A model generated the notes under the pieces. That model made no database searches and had not been told where the DNA came from. It was given only the letters and a program-made list of their open reading frames with translations. The translations under genes and the position numbers were made by a program. A DNA stretch of 64,000 bases from Candidatus Ribeiella danica (GTDB taxonomy: Bacteria; Chloroflexota; Chloroflexia; Chloroflexales; Roseiflexaceae), in NCBI GenBank assembly GCA_016717335.1, contig JADKFS010000016.1, positions 1-64,000 on the forward strand. Reading direction: 5' to 3'. Shown here piece after piece: positions 1-8,164 of this stretch; the first letter of the stretch is position 1, and every line of letters starts with the position of its first letter.

Positions 1-231
1 ACCACGACCGACTGGCTGTCCACCAGCGTCAGCAGCGGCATGCTGCCGCCGTCGAGCCAGCAGATCACCACCGCGACGATCGCCTGGTCGTCATCGAGCG
101 AATCGCCGCTGTACGGGCGGATCATGATCGACAGCAGCGACACGATGCGCCCGCATATCGCCGTGCGAATCTCGGCCACCATGGTGCGCGCGCCGCACAC
201 GTTCCGGCTGCCGCTGGCGGCGCTGCAATAG
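1..231 (+). CDS. C-terminal end of an unidentified protein (5' partial)
   Basis: An open frame enters from the left edge and stops at TAG 229-231, leaving 76 codons. The peptide is rich in Ser/Thr and ends in a hydrophobic/basic tail (PHTFRLPLAALQ). I do not recognise a family; the general look would fit the end of a prepilin-like or other exported protein, but that is a guess. The next gene begins within 20 bases. Codon choice (G/C at third positions) matches the neighbouring genes, which supports it being coding. The true start lies outside the window. Confidence 0.45.
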   Translation, partial: TTTDWLSTSVSSGMLPPSSQQITTATIAWSSSSESPLYGRIMIDSSDTMRPHIAVRISATMVRAPHTFRLPLAALQ

Positions 232-232
232 A

Positions 233-241
233 TGGTATACT
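233..241 (+). promoter_or_regulatory. Extended -10 promoter (TGGTATACT), leaderless start
   Basis: TG-n-TATACT ends six bases before the ATG at 247, so transcription would begin at or next to that ATG. It directly follows the stop codon of the upstream partial gene. No ribosome binding site is visible before 247, in keeping with a leaderless message. Confidence 0.55.
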
Positions 242-246
242 ATGGC

Positions 247-687
247 ATGTACCCGTTCCACCCGCTAACCGTCCACCTGCCGATCGGCCTGCTGCTGGGC
301 AACGCGCTGCTGACCCTGCTCTACCTGCGCCGCGGCGACCAGGCGCTCGAGCAGAGCGCCTTTCACTGCCTCTGGCTTGGCTGGCTCGGCACGCTGCTGG
401 CGATCGCCTCGGGGACGCTGGACGCGGCGCGGCAGCTCTTCGACCCGACGCACCCGCGCGCCGACGCGCTCGGCTGGATCAACGCACACGCCCTGGCCGG
501 CGCGGTCATCCTGGTCGTCTACTGGCAGGCCTGGCAGATCCGCCGCCGCAACCCAGGCGTGCTGGCCGACCCCGGGCTGCGCGGCGGCTACCTGGCCCGG
601 CTGGCGATCGGCGTCGCCCTGCTGCTGGTCGACGGCTGGCTCGGCGGGCATCTGGTGTACACACTGAAGCTTGGCATAAGCCCCTGA
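247..687 (+). CDS. DUF2231-type membrane protein
   Basis: The 146-residue product begins MYPFHPLTVHLPIG, the usual opening of DUF2231 proteins, which carry a conserved His-Pro and His-Leu-Pro near the N-terminus. Four hydrophobic stretches are visible (about residues 10-30, 42-58, 78-95 and 118-138), so it should sit in the cytoplasmic membrane. Function in the family is not established; some members lie near redox or heme-related genes. An in-frame ATG at 232 would add five residues, but it overlaps the likely promoter, so ATG 247 is preferred. The next gene, plsC-like, is 87 bases downstream on the same strand. Confidence 0.7.
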   Translation: MYPFHPLTVHLPIGLLLGNALLTLLYLRRGDQALEQSAFHCLWLGWLGTLLAIASGTLDAARQLFDPTHPRADALGWINAHALAGAVILVVYWQAWQIRRRNPGVLADPGLRGGYLARLAIGVALLLVDGWLGGHLVYTLKLGISP

Positions 688-774
688 CAAGGTGATAAAA
701 TGGCAGGGCGGCGCGCTCACAGCTCGCCCTGTTGCATCGTCGCCCGGTCGCCTTGTCCTGTTTGGGAGGAACGA

Positions 775-1446
775 ATGCTCGGCGCGATCATGTATTTTCT
801 CATCTGGGGACCGCTGCAGCTGCTGCGGCGGCTGTGGTGGAACTGGACCATCGAAGGGGTGGAAAACCTACCGCCGCCAGGTCAGGGGTTCGTGCTGGCG
901 ACCAATCACCTGAACTGGACCGACATCCACATCCTCGGCGGATCGCTGCCGCTGGCTTACCGGCCCTGGTGGATCGCCAAAGTAGAGATGTTCCTGAACC
1001 GCGCGGTGAGCTGGTGGCTGCTCGAAATGCAGGTCATCCCGATCCGGCGCGGCAAGCGCGATATGGCGGCGATGGATGCGGCCGAGAACGTGCTGCGCCG
1101 CGGCGCGGCGGTGATCATCTTCCCCGAGGGACATCGCAGCCGCACCGGCGGCCTGATCGAAGGCCGCGGCGGCGCCATCCGGCTGGCGGTGCGAACCAAC
1201 TGCCCGATCGTCCCCGTCGCAGTCTGGGGCACCGAGGCCGGCCTGCGCGGCGCGGCGCGGCGCAAGCCCATCCACCTGCGGATCGGCCAGCCGTACTACA
1301 TCGACATTACGGACGGCAAGATCCCTTTCAACCGGATGAACGAGCTGACCGACGAGATGATGGTGCGGATCGCCGAGCTGATGCCCGAGCAGTACTGGGG
1401 CATCTACCACGACCGCATGCTGCAGGAGCGCGCCGTGGGCGAGTAG
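775..1446 (+). CDS. 1-acyl-sn-glycerol-3-phosphate acyltransferase (PlsC family)
   Basis: The 223-residue product has the acyltransferase signature NHxxxxD (His45, Asp50) and the glycerol-phosphate-binding FPEG block at 116-119, followed by a second hydrophobic strand typical of PlsC. It should transfer an acyl group to the sn-2 position of lysophosphatidic acid in phospholipid synthesis at the inner face of the membrane. The start at 775 is chosen because GGGAGGA lies just upstream and residues 1-20 form the expected membrane-facing helix; a longer frame to 700 has no ribosome binding site. The gene ends TAG-CGC and a strong terminator follows. Confidence 0.85.
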   Translation: MLGAIMYFLIWGPLQLLRRLWWNWTIEGVENLPPPGQGFVLATNHLNWTDIHILGGSLPLAYRPWWIAKVEMFLNRAVSWWLLEMQVIPIRRGKRDMAAMDAAENVLRRGAAVIIFPEGHRSRTGGLIEGRGGAIRLAVRTNCPIVPVAVWGTEAGLRGAARRKPIHLRIGQPYYIDITDGKIPFNRMNELTDEMMVRIAELMPEQYWGIYHDRMLQERAVGE

Positions 1447-1493
1447 CGCCTGGGTTGCCCCTCGCACTCTGCATTGCAGCGAAGATCCCAACG

Positions 1494-1534
1494 CAAAAGG
1501 TCTGGGCGACCGGCGGGCCGCTCCAGACCTTTTG
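1494..1534. terminator. Bidirectional intrinsic terminator between convergent genes
   Basis: A perfect 12-bp stem, CAAAAGGTCTGG / CCAGACCTTTTG, with a 17-base loop (1506-1522). T/A runs in the stem ends serve both strands. It separates the plsC-like gene (+) from the small membrane protein gene at 1550-1687 (-). Confidence 0.8.
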
Positions 1535-1549
1535 CCACAGATAAGGCGA

Positions 1550-1687
1550 TCAGCTGCTCTGCAGCTGCGACGCCTCGGGCTCGCCCAGAATCTTATTCGT
1601 GATATACAGCGCCAGCCGCGTCGCAAGGGCGCTCAGCGCCAGGCTAAGCAGGCCATAGAGCAGCCGTCGCCTCAGATCGTCGTCCAT
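1550..1687 (-). CDS. Tiny single-pass membrane protein (45 aa)
   Basis: Read on the minus strand, ATG at 1687 follows a clear ribosome binding site (AGGGAGGG, about 5 bases away). It encodes 45 residues: an acidic/basic start (MDDDLRRR), one hydrophobic helix (about residues 9-30) and a short polar tail, ending at TGA 1552-1550. It lies 15 bases after the stop of the YugP-type peptidase gene on the same strand, so it is probably the last gene of that transcript and is followed by the terminator at 1494-1534. I recognise no family; a membrane-helper role for the peptidase is only a guess. Confidence 0.6.
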   Translation of the reverse strand: MDDDLRRRLLYGLLSLALSALATRLALYITNKILGEPEASQLQSS

Positions 1688-1702
1688 CAGCACCCTCCCT
1701 TA

Positions 1703-2425
1703 TTAACGCCGCCGATCGCCGCCAAACAGCAGCGACGCAAAGTACAGCAGCTGCAGCACCGCCTGCGCGGCCGCCGCCACATACGTCAGCGCGGCGGCGT
1801 TCAGCATCGTGCTGACCCCCTGGGCCTCCTGCGCCGTCACCAGGCCGTTGCGCGCCAGCATATCGCGAGCGCGGGCGCTGGCGTTCAGCTCGACCGGCAG
1901 CGTCACCAGCGAGAACACGACCGCGCCGGCCATGAGCACCAGCCCGGCCACCGCGATCGTCCAGCCGAAGCCGCTGCTGCGCGCCGCCGCGCCCAGCATC
2001 AGGCCGACGAAGACCAGCAGGACGCCAAAGTTCGAGCCGATGTTGGCGATGCCGACGATGCCCGAGCGCAGCTGCAGCCAGAAGTAGCCCTGCTTATCCT
2101 GCATGGCGTGCCCCAGCTCGTGCGCGACCACCGCCATCGCCGCGACAGACGGCACCTGCTCCGAGCCGGCCGAGAGTCGCATCACCTTGCCCCGCGGATC
2201 GTAGTGATCGGTCAGATTGCCCGGGATGCTCTCGATGCCGACGTAATCCAGACCCTCGTTGCGCATCAGGATGCGCGCCACGTCCGCGCCGGTCAGCCCC
2301 TGGCCGTTGCGCACCTGCGAATATTTCTTGTATGTCGACGAGACCTTCCACTGGGCGAACAGCGCCAGCAGGATCGCCGGCAGCATGAACAGTATATATC
2401 GCGGGTTAAAGAATAGGAACGGCAT
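1703..2425 (-). CDS. YugP-type zinc metallopeptidase, membrane-anchored
   Basis: The 240-residue product carries the zinc site HELGH at 102-106 in the context AAMAVVAHELGHAMQD, diagnostic of the YugP/neutral zinc peptidase family. A hydrophobic helix at 8-24 precedes it and further hydrophobic segments follow at about 120-175 and near the C-terminus, so it is an integral membrane protein. The early block GLTGADVARILM matches the family. Its physiological substrate is unknown. Start 2425 is preferred over the longer frame to 2494 because GAGGAGGAG sits right before it and an extended -10 lies at 2465-2473. It is probably co-transcribed with the small gene at 1550-1687. Confidence 0.85.
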   Translation of the reverse strand: MPFLFFNPRYILFMLPAILLALFAQWKVSSTYKKYSQVRNGQGLTGADVARILMRNEGLDYVGIESIPGNLTDHYDPRGKVMRLSAGSEQVPSVAAMAVVAHELGHAMQDKQGYFWLQLRSGIVGIANIGSNFGVLLVFVGLMLGAAARSSGFGWTIAVAGLVLMAGAVVFSLVTLPVELNASARARDMLARNGLVTAQEAQGVSTMLNAAALTYVAAAAQAVLQLLYFASLLFGGDRRR

Positions 2426-2464
2426 ACACTCCTCCTCGACGAACCACCCATGGTCAATGCACTC

Positions 2465-2473
2465 ATTATAGCA
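2465..2473 (-). promoter_or_regulatory. Extended -10 promoter (TGCTATAAT) for the YugP-type gene
   Basis: On the minus strand TGC-TATAAT lies about 40 bases before the ATG at 2425. No convincing -35 is visible, as expected for extended -10 promoters. Confidence 0.6.
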
Positions 2474-2518
2474 CCGCCCCTGCCGCACGGGCATTAGAGC
2501 GCCGTTAGAGCGCCGCCG

Positions 2519-2680
2519 CTAGACCTTCGGTGATGCCGACGAGGGTGTGATGCCAATCCGCAGCGCCCGGTCGATCCCAGTCGCCAGCCCGTTGCGGAGC
2601 AGCTGCCAGGTCCCGCGGCCGCTGGCCGGCGCGATCGCCAGGCCGATCAGCAGCCCGAGCAGAAAGAAGCGTGCGCGCAT
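2519..2680 (-). CDS. Small membrane/exported protein (53 aa) coupled to YtxH
   Basis: The minus-strand ATG at 2680 overlaps the TGA of the upstream YtxH-type gene (ATGA), pointing to translational coupling. The 53-residue product starts MRARFFLLGLLIG, a single hydrophobic helix, followed by a basic amphipathic stretch and a Ser/Pro tail; stop TAG (followed by CGG) at 2521-2519. No family recognised. Its position suggests that it works with the YtxH-like protein at the envelope, which is inference from coupling only. Confidence 0.55.
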   Translation of the reverse strand: MRARFFLLGLLIGLAIAPASGRGTWQLLRNGLATGIDRALRIGITPSSASPKV

Positions 2681-2958
2681 CAGATCCCCCCGCCATCGGT
2701 CATCACGTCGTCGCGCTTGGCCTGCTTGAGCAGATCCTGCGCCGCGCCCTGCACGCGCGCGACCGTCTCGCTCGCCGCCTGCTGGGCGCGCTGGACGGCA
2801 TCCTCGGCGCGGCCCTTCAGCTCAAGGCCGCGCTCCACCACCTGCTCGCGCGTCTCCGGGCCGCTCTGAGGCGCCATCAGCGCCGCCACAACCGCGCCCA
2901 CAACCGCGCCCAGAAACAGGCCGGCCAGAAACATGAGATCATCATTTCGCTCGCTCAT
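2680..2958 (-). CDS. YtxH-domain protein
   Basis: A 92-residue protein: short polar start (MSERNDDL), one Gly/Ala-rich transmembrane helix (about 8-28, LAGLFLGAVVGAVVAALMAP), then a long charged helix rich in Ala, Gln and Glu (about 33-85). This is the usual build of YtxH/general-stress small membrane proteins. AAGGAG precedes the ATG at 2958. The stop overlaps the start of the next small gene. A plausible -10 (TACAAT, minus strand, 3024-3019) lies about 60 bases upstream. The role is unproven; relatives are often stress-induced. Confidence 0.7.
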   Translation of the reverse strand: MSERNDDLMFLAGLFLGAVVGAVVAALMAPQSGPETREQVVERGLELKGRAEDAVQRAQQAASETVARVQGAAQDLLKQAKRDDVMTDGGGI

Positions 2959-3176
2959 AGTATCTCCTTCTTGCAAGCTACGTACCATCAGTGCCGGGTA
3001 TTTGCGCCTGCCAGTGCTATTGTACCGCCCTGCCGATCCACGTCAAGTCTGTCTCCCCTTTGTAACTAGCACGGTCTACTATCATGAGGCCAGCTCTGGA
3101 TGTGCGGCGCGGGCGCGTGTGCGTCAAGGCGCCGAAGCGCTCGCCCTTTTTTCGCAGCGGCGTCCGGCAGATGCCG

Positions 3177-3182
3177 TATAAT
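3177..3182 (+). promoter_or_regulatory. -10 element TATAAT, very short leader
   Basis: A consensus TATAAT lies 7 bases before the ATG at 3190, so the message for the small gene and the biotin carboxylase would be leaderless or nearly so. No good -35 was found. Confidence 0.45.
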
Positions 3183-3189
3183 GCCAGCT

Positions 3190-3444
3190 ATGGACGTACG
3201 ACTCACCCCAACACCCGATAACGACACAGCCGCGGCCGTCATCGCCGCGATCGCCAGCCTGCTCGAGCAGGACCAGCCCGAGGATCTTCCCGAGGCCGGC
3301 CTCCAGCGATCGACCTGGCAGACAGCCGCCGCGCTGGCGGCGCAGCGGCTTCCGCCAACCCGCGACGCCACGCGCGCCAGATGGGCGGCGGCCGAGCGAG
3401 TCGACCGCGAGGCGCGCTGGAGCTACGGCATTGTTGGCATCTAA
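3190..3444 (+). CDS. Small protein upstream of biotin carboxylase (possible carboxylase accessory subunit)
   Basis: An 84-residue soluble protein with two Ala-rich helical parts and a Trp/Arg-rich C-terminal section (TRARWAAAERVDREARWSYG). It lies 78 bases upstream of the acyl-CoA carboxylase alpha chain on the same strand. In actinobacteria a small epsilon subunit is encoded next to acyl-CoA carboxylase genes and has similar size, an Ala-rich helix and a Trp/Arg-rich end; the resemblance here is in size, composition and place only, so the assignment is tentative. No ribosome binding site is visible, but a TATAAT box stands immediately upstream. Confidence 0.55.
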   Translation: MDVRLTPTPDNDTAAAVIAAIASLLEQDQPEDLPEAGLQRSTWQTAAALAAQRLPPTRDATRARWAAAERVDREARWSYGIVGI

Positions 3445-3522
3445 AGCATGTGCGTGCTGCGCGGCGCTCGCCCCCAGCCTGGGCGCGACAGATCGATTGC
3501 GGCACGCCAGACGGAACACGCC

Positions 3523-5301
<1,779 letters not shown>

Positions 5302-5325
5302 CCTACCGGCAAGATGACAAGGTGA

Positions 5326-5378
5326 CAAGGTGACAAGATGGCCGAGTTCGGCTATCATCTTGTCACCTTGTTATTTTT
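5326..5378 (+). terminator. Strong intrinsic terminator built from GTGACAAG words
   Basis: A perfect 15-bp stem CAAGGTGACAAGATG (5326-5340) / CATCTTGTCACCTTG (5356-5370) with a 15-base loop, followed by TTATTTTT. The left arm belongs to a short tandem repeat of TGACAAGG (5311-5340), and the right arm is its inverted copy. The next gene starts 12 bases after the T-run. Confidence 0.8.
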
Positions 5379-5389
5379 AGGAGCATGCC

Positions 5390-6322
5390 ATGTCAACTCC
5401 GCCACAGACCGATCGCATCCGAGGCGTCCTGTCGCCGGTGGTGACGCCATTCGACCGCGAGCTGCGCCCGGACGGCGAGCGCTATATCCAACATTGCCGC
5501 TGGCTGCTGGAGCAGGGGGTCGGGCTGGCCGTGTTCGGCACCAACTCCGAGGCGAACTCGATGTCGGTCGCCGAGAAGATCGCGCTGCTCGACACGCTTG
5601 CCGCCGCCGGCCTGCCGGCCGCGCGTATAATGCCGGGGACCGGCTGCTGCGCGATCGCCGACACCGCCGAGCTTACGCGCCACGCCGTGCGGCTCGGCTG
5701 CGCGGGGGTGCTGATGCTGCCGCCGTTCTACTACAAGGGCGTCTCGGACGAGGGCCTGTTTCGCAGTTACGCCCAAGTGATCGAGCGCGTCGGCGATAGC
5801 CGGCTGCGGATCTACCTGTACAACATCCCGCCGGTGGCGCAGGTGCCGATCAGCCTGTCGCTGATCGAGCGGCTGCTGAAGGCCTACCCGGGCACGATCG
5901 CCGGGATCAAAGACAGCTCGGGCGACTGGAGCAACACGCGCGCGATGCTCGAGCAGTTCCAGCCACACGGGTTCGACGTGTTTGCCGGCAGCGAGTCGTT
6001 CCTGCTGGCAACACTGCGCGGCGGCGGCGTTGGGTGCATCACGGCGACCGGCAACGTCAACCCAGGCGCGATCGCGCGGCTGGCGCGCAGCTGGCAGCAG
6101 CCGGACGCCGACGTCCAGCAGGCGGCGCTCAACACCGTCCGCGGGATGTTCCAGCAGTTCCCTATGATATCGGCGCTCAAAGCTACGATCGCCCACTACG
6201 CCGTCGACCCCGGCTGGGCAGCTGTCCGGCCGCCGCTGGTGGAGCTCGACGAGACGCAGCGTGCTGCACTCGTGCAGGCGCTCGACGCAGCCGGCTTCGC
6301 GATGCCTGGCCTGGGCAGCTGA
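5390..6322 (+). CDS. DapA-family class I aldolase/lyase
   Basis: A 310-residue TIM-barrel protein of the dihydrodipicolinate synthase / N-acetylneuraminate lyase superfamily. The Schiff-base lysine is Lys174 in AGIKDSSGDW and the catalytic tyrosine is Tyr144 in YNIPP; the pyruvate-binding loop reads GTNSE (50-54) rather than the GTTGE of true DapA. That change and the isolated position argue for another 2-keto-acid aldolase or dehydratase of the family rather than lysine synthesis. ATG 5390 follows TTTTTAGGAGC. A terminator hairpin stands between it and the carboxylase gene, so it is probably transcribed separately. Confidence 0.8.
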   Translation: MSTPPQTDRIRGVLSPVVTPFDRELRPDGERYIQHCRWLLEQGVGLAVFGTNSEANSMSVAEKIALLDTLAAAGLPAARIMPGTGCCAIADTAELTRHAVRLGCAGVLMLPPFYYKGVSDEGLFRSYAQVIERVGDSRLRIYLYNIPPVAQVPISLSLIERLLKAYPGTIAGIKDSSGDWSNTRAMLEQFQPHGFDVFAGSESFLLATLRGGGVGCITATGNVNPGAIARLARSWQQPDADVQQAALNTVRGMFQQFPMISALKATIAHYAVDPGWAAVRPPLVELDETQRAALVQALDAAGFAMPGLGS

Positions 6323-6365
6323 TCGACACGGACGAGTCCGGCAGCACCAAAGTTGTTGGAATATA

Positions 6366-6407
6366 CCGATTTCGTGTATTGACAATTCTTCCGATTCCGT
6401 GTAAGCT
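6366..6407 (+). promoter_or_regulatory. Promoter with direct repeat before the heptad-repeat protein
   Basis: TTGACA (6379-6384), a 17-bp spacer and TAAGCT (6402-6407). The block CCGATTTCGTGTA (6366-6378) recurs as CCGATTCCGTGTA (6391-6403) with a 25-bp period, flanking the -35 and overlapping the -10, so it could be a regulator-binding direct repeat. The local base composition is AT-richer than the surroundings. Confidence 0.5.
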
Positions 6408-6442
6408 TCTGATGTATCGTGGACATCAGAAAGGGTCGCAGG

Positions 6443-7333
6443 ATGAGCGCCGAAAATAACGCCTTGCTGGATGCCATTCGTATGATCGTCGGAGAAGCAG
6501 TTGCGCCAATCACCAACCATGTTGGCGGATTGACTGACCGTTTCGACGGCTTGAGCAGCCAGGTTGGCGGATTGAGCAGCCAGGTTGGCGGATTGACTGA
6601 CCGTTTCGACGGCTTGAGCAGCCAGGTTAGCGGATTGACTGACCGCTTCGACGGCTTGAGCAGCCAGGTTGGCGACTTGAGTAGCCAGGTTGGCGGATTG
6701 ACTGACCGCTTCGACGGCTTGAGCAGCCAGGTTGGCGACTTGAGTAGCCAGGTTGGCGGATTGACTGACCGCTTCGACGGCTTGAGCAGCCAGGTTGGCG
6801 ACTTGAGTAGCCAGGTTGGCGGATTGACTGACCGCTTCGACGGCTTGAGCAGCCAGGTTGGCGACTTGAGTAGCCAGGTTGGCGGATTGACTGACCGCTT
6901 CGACGGCTTGGCCGTGCGGATGGATGGGCTGTTTGAGCACACCGGGGGCTTGACAGAGCAGATGGATGCCGTCATCGAGCGATCAGACAGCATCACAAGC
7001 GGACAGCAGGCGCAGCAGGAGCTCGTGCAACGTATGGATACGCGGATGGCTGGATTGGAAGCCACCAGCCGGCGGCTGGAGAGCGCGGTGGAGACGATCG
7101 AGACGCGCACGGCCACGCTATCGAGCGATATGCGCGACCTGCTGGACCAGCAGGACAAGGTGAACAAAGGACTTCGTACCCTACGGCGCGAAGTCGAGCA
7201 CACATTTCTGCAGCTGGAAGTGATCCAAGACAACCAGCAAGGTTATCAGCAGCAGTTGAAGCAGCTGCGGGAACGAGTCGATGGCCTCGAGAAACGGATG
7301 ACGAAGCTCGAGGGTTCGGAGGACACGCAATGA
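6443..7333 (+). CDS. Heptad-repeat coiled-coil protein with 63-bp tandem repeats
   Basis: A 296-residue protein without signal peptide or membrane helix. After a short head, residues 30-155 are built from 7-residue units of two kinds, LTDRFDG and LSSQVG(G/D), with Leu and Phe/Val four residues apart, predicting a long coiled coil. From about 6650 the DNA consists of near-identical 63-bp copies (LTDRFDG-LSSQVGD-LSSQVGG). The C-terminal 130 residues are a less regular charged coiled coil. RBS-like AGGGTCGCAGG precedes ATG 6443. Function unknown; related coiled-coil proteins are seen as scaffolds. Nearly identical DNA copies imply recent expansion. Confidence 0.75.
   Translation: MSAENNALLDAIRMIVGEAVAPITNHVGGLTDRFDGLSSQVGGLSSQVGGLTDRFDGLSSQVSGLTDRFDGLSSQVGDLSSQVGGLTDRFDGLSSQVGDLSSQVGGLTDRFDGLSSQVGDLSSQVGGLTDRFDGLSSQVGDLSSQVGGLTDRFDGLAVRMDGLFEHTGGLTEQMDAVIERSDSITSGQQAQQELVQRMDTRMAGLEATSRRLESAVETIETRTATLSSDMRDLLDQQDKVNKGLRTLRREVEHTFLQLEVIQDNQQGYQQQLKQLRERVDGLEKRMTKLEGSEDTQ
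6586..6906 (+). repeat. 63-bp in-frame tandem repeats
   Basis: Near-perfect tandem copies of a 63-bp unit (three heptads) inside the coiled-coil gene, each containing GACTGACCGCTTCGACGG and GGCGACTTGAGTAGCCAGG. The first copies differ at a few bases (one lacks the middle heptad), the last four are essentially identical. Confidence 0.9.
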
Positions 7334-7382
7334 GCCAGGAGCGAGCAACAGCCTCGGCATTTCCTCAGTGTGCGCGGGCACC

Positions 7383-8147
7383 ATGAGCGACGGCGCATCG
7401 GGAGATCGCCCGGTCGCGCTCGTCACCGGCGCCTCGCGCGGCATTGGCGCGGCGACGGCGCGCGAGCTGGCGCAGCGCGGCTACGCGCTGGCGCTGGCCG
7501 CGCGCTCGGCCGGCGAGATTGAGGCACTGGCGGCCGAGCTGGCCCGCGGCGGCGCGCCGGCGCTGCCGATCCCGACCGACCTACGCAGCGTCGACGAGGT
7601 GCGCCGGATGGCGGGGCTGGCGCTAGAGCGCTTCGGCCGCGTCGACGCGCTGATCCACAACGCCGGCGTCGGCGGCGGCGGCGCTGTCGCCAGGATGGAC
7701 GAAGACTCGGCCGCCAGGACGATCGAGACCAATCTGCTGGCGCCGATCGAGCTGACGCGGCTGCTGCTGCCGCAGATGCTGGAGCGGCGCAGCGGCGGCA
7801 TCGTCTTCATCGCCTCGATCGCTGGCCACATTGGCCTACCGGCGTCGGCGACCTACAGCGCCTCCAAGTTCGGGCTGCGCGGCTTCGCCGACGGGCTGCG
7901 GCGCGAGGTCGCCCAGCGCGGCGTGGGCGTCACGGTCGTCTCGCCCGGCTTCATCAAGACCGACATGACCCGCTGGATGGGCAACCTGCCGCTGCCCGGC
8001 CCCGAGATCGTTGCCCGCGCGGTTGGGCGTGCACTCGAGCGCCCGCGCCGCGAGGTCGTCGTGCCAGGCTACTACCGCCCGGCGATCTGGGCCGCCAGCC
8101 TGATGCCCTGGCTGGCCGACCTGGTGCTGCGCCGGCGCGGCCGCTGA
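7383..8147 (+). CDS. Short-chain dehydrogenase/reductase (SDR)
   Basis: A 254-residue classical SDR: dinucleotide-binding TGASRGIG (15-22), NAG at 93-95, catalytic Ser145, Tyr158 and Lys162 (YSASK). Arg40 after the second strand (LAARSAGE) suggests preference for NADP(H). The PG motif (VSPGFIKTDM) follows. The C-terminal part after 200 contains a hydrophobic stretch (about 228-246) that may touch the membrane. Substrate unknown. The gene lies 49 bases after the coiled-coil gene and 17 bases before the secreted beta-helix gene, so the three may be co-transcribed. Confidence 0.88.
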   Translation: MSDGASGDRPVALVTGASRGIGAATARELAQRGYALALAARSAGEIEALAAELARGGAPALPIPTDLRSVDEVRRMAGLALERFGRVDALIHNAGVGGGGAVARMDEDSAARTIETNLLAPIELTRLLLPQMLERRSGGIVFIASIAGHIGLPASATYSASKFGLRGFADGLRREVAQRGVGVTVVSPGFIKTDMTRWMGNLPLPGPEIVARAVGRALERPRREVVVPGYYRPAIWAASLMPWLADLVLRRRGR

Positions 8148-8164
8148 CAGCTCGGAGGCTATCG

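Noticed and set aside
868..1626. Long minus-strand frame across the acyltransferase gene
   Set aside because: It mirrors the plsC-like gene with Arg/Asp/His-rich nonsense sequence typical of the antisense of GC-rich genes.
5393..6940. Minus-strand frame with repeated QAVEAVSQSANLATQ
   Set aside because: It is the antisense of the 63-bp repeat region; the plus-strand frame has promoter, binding site and heptad logic.
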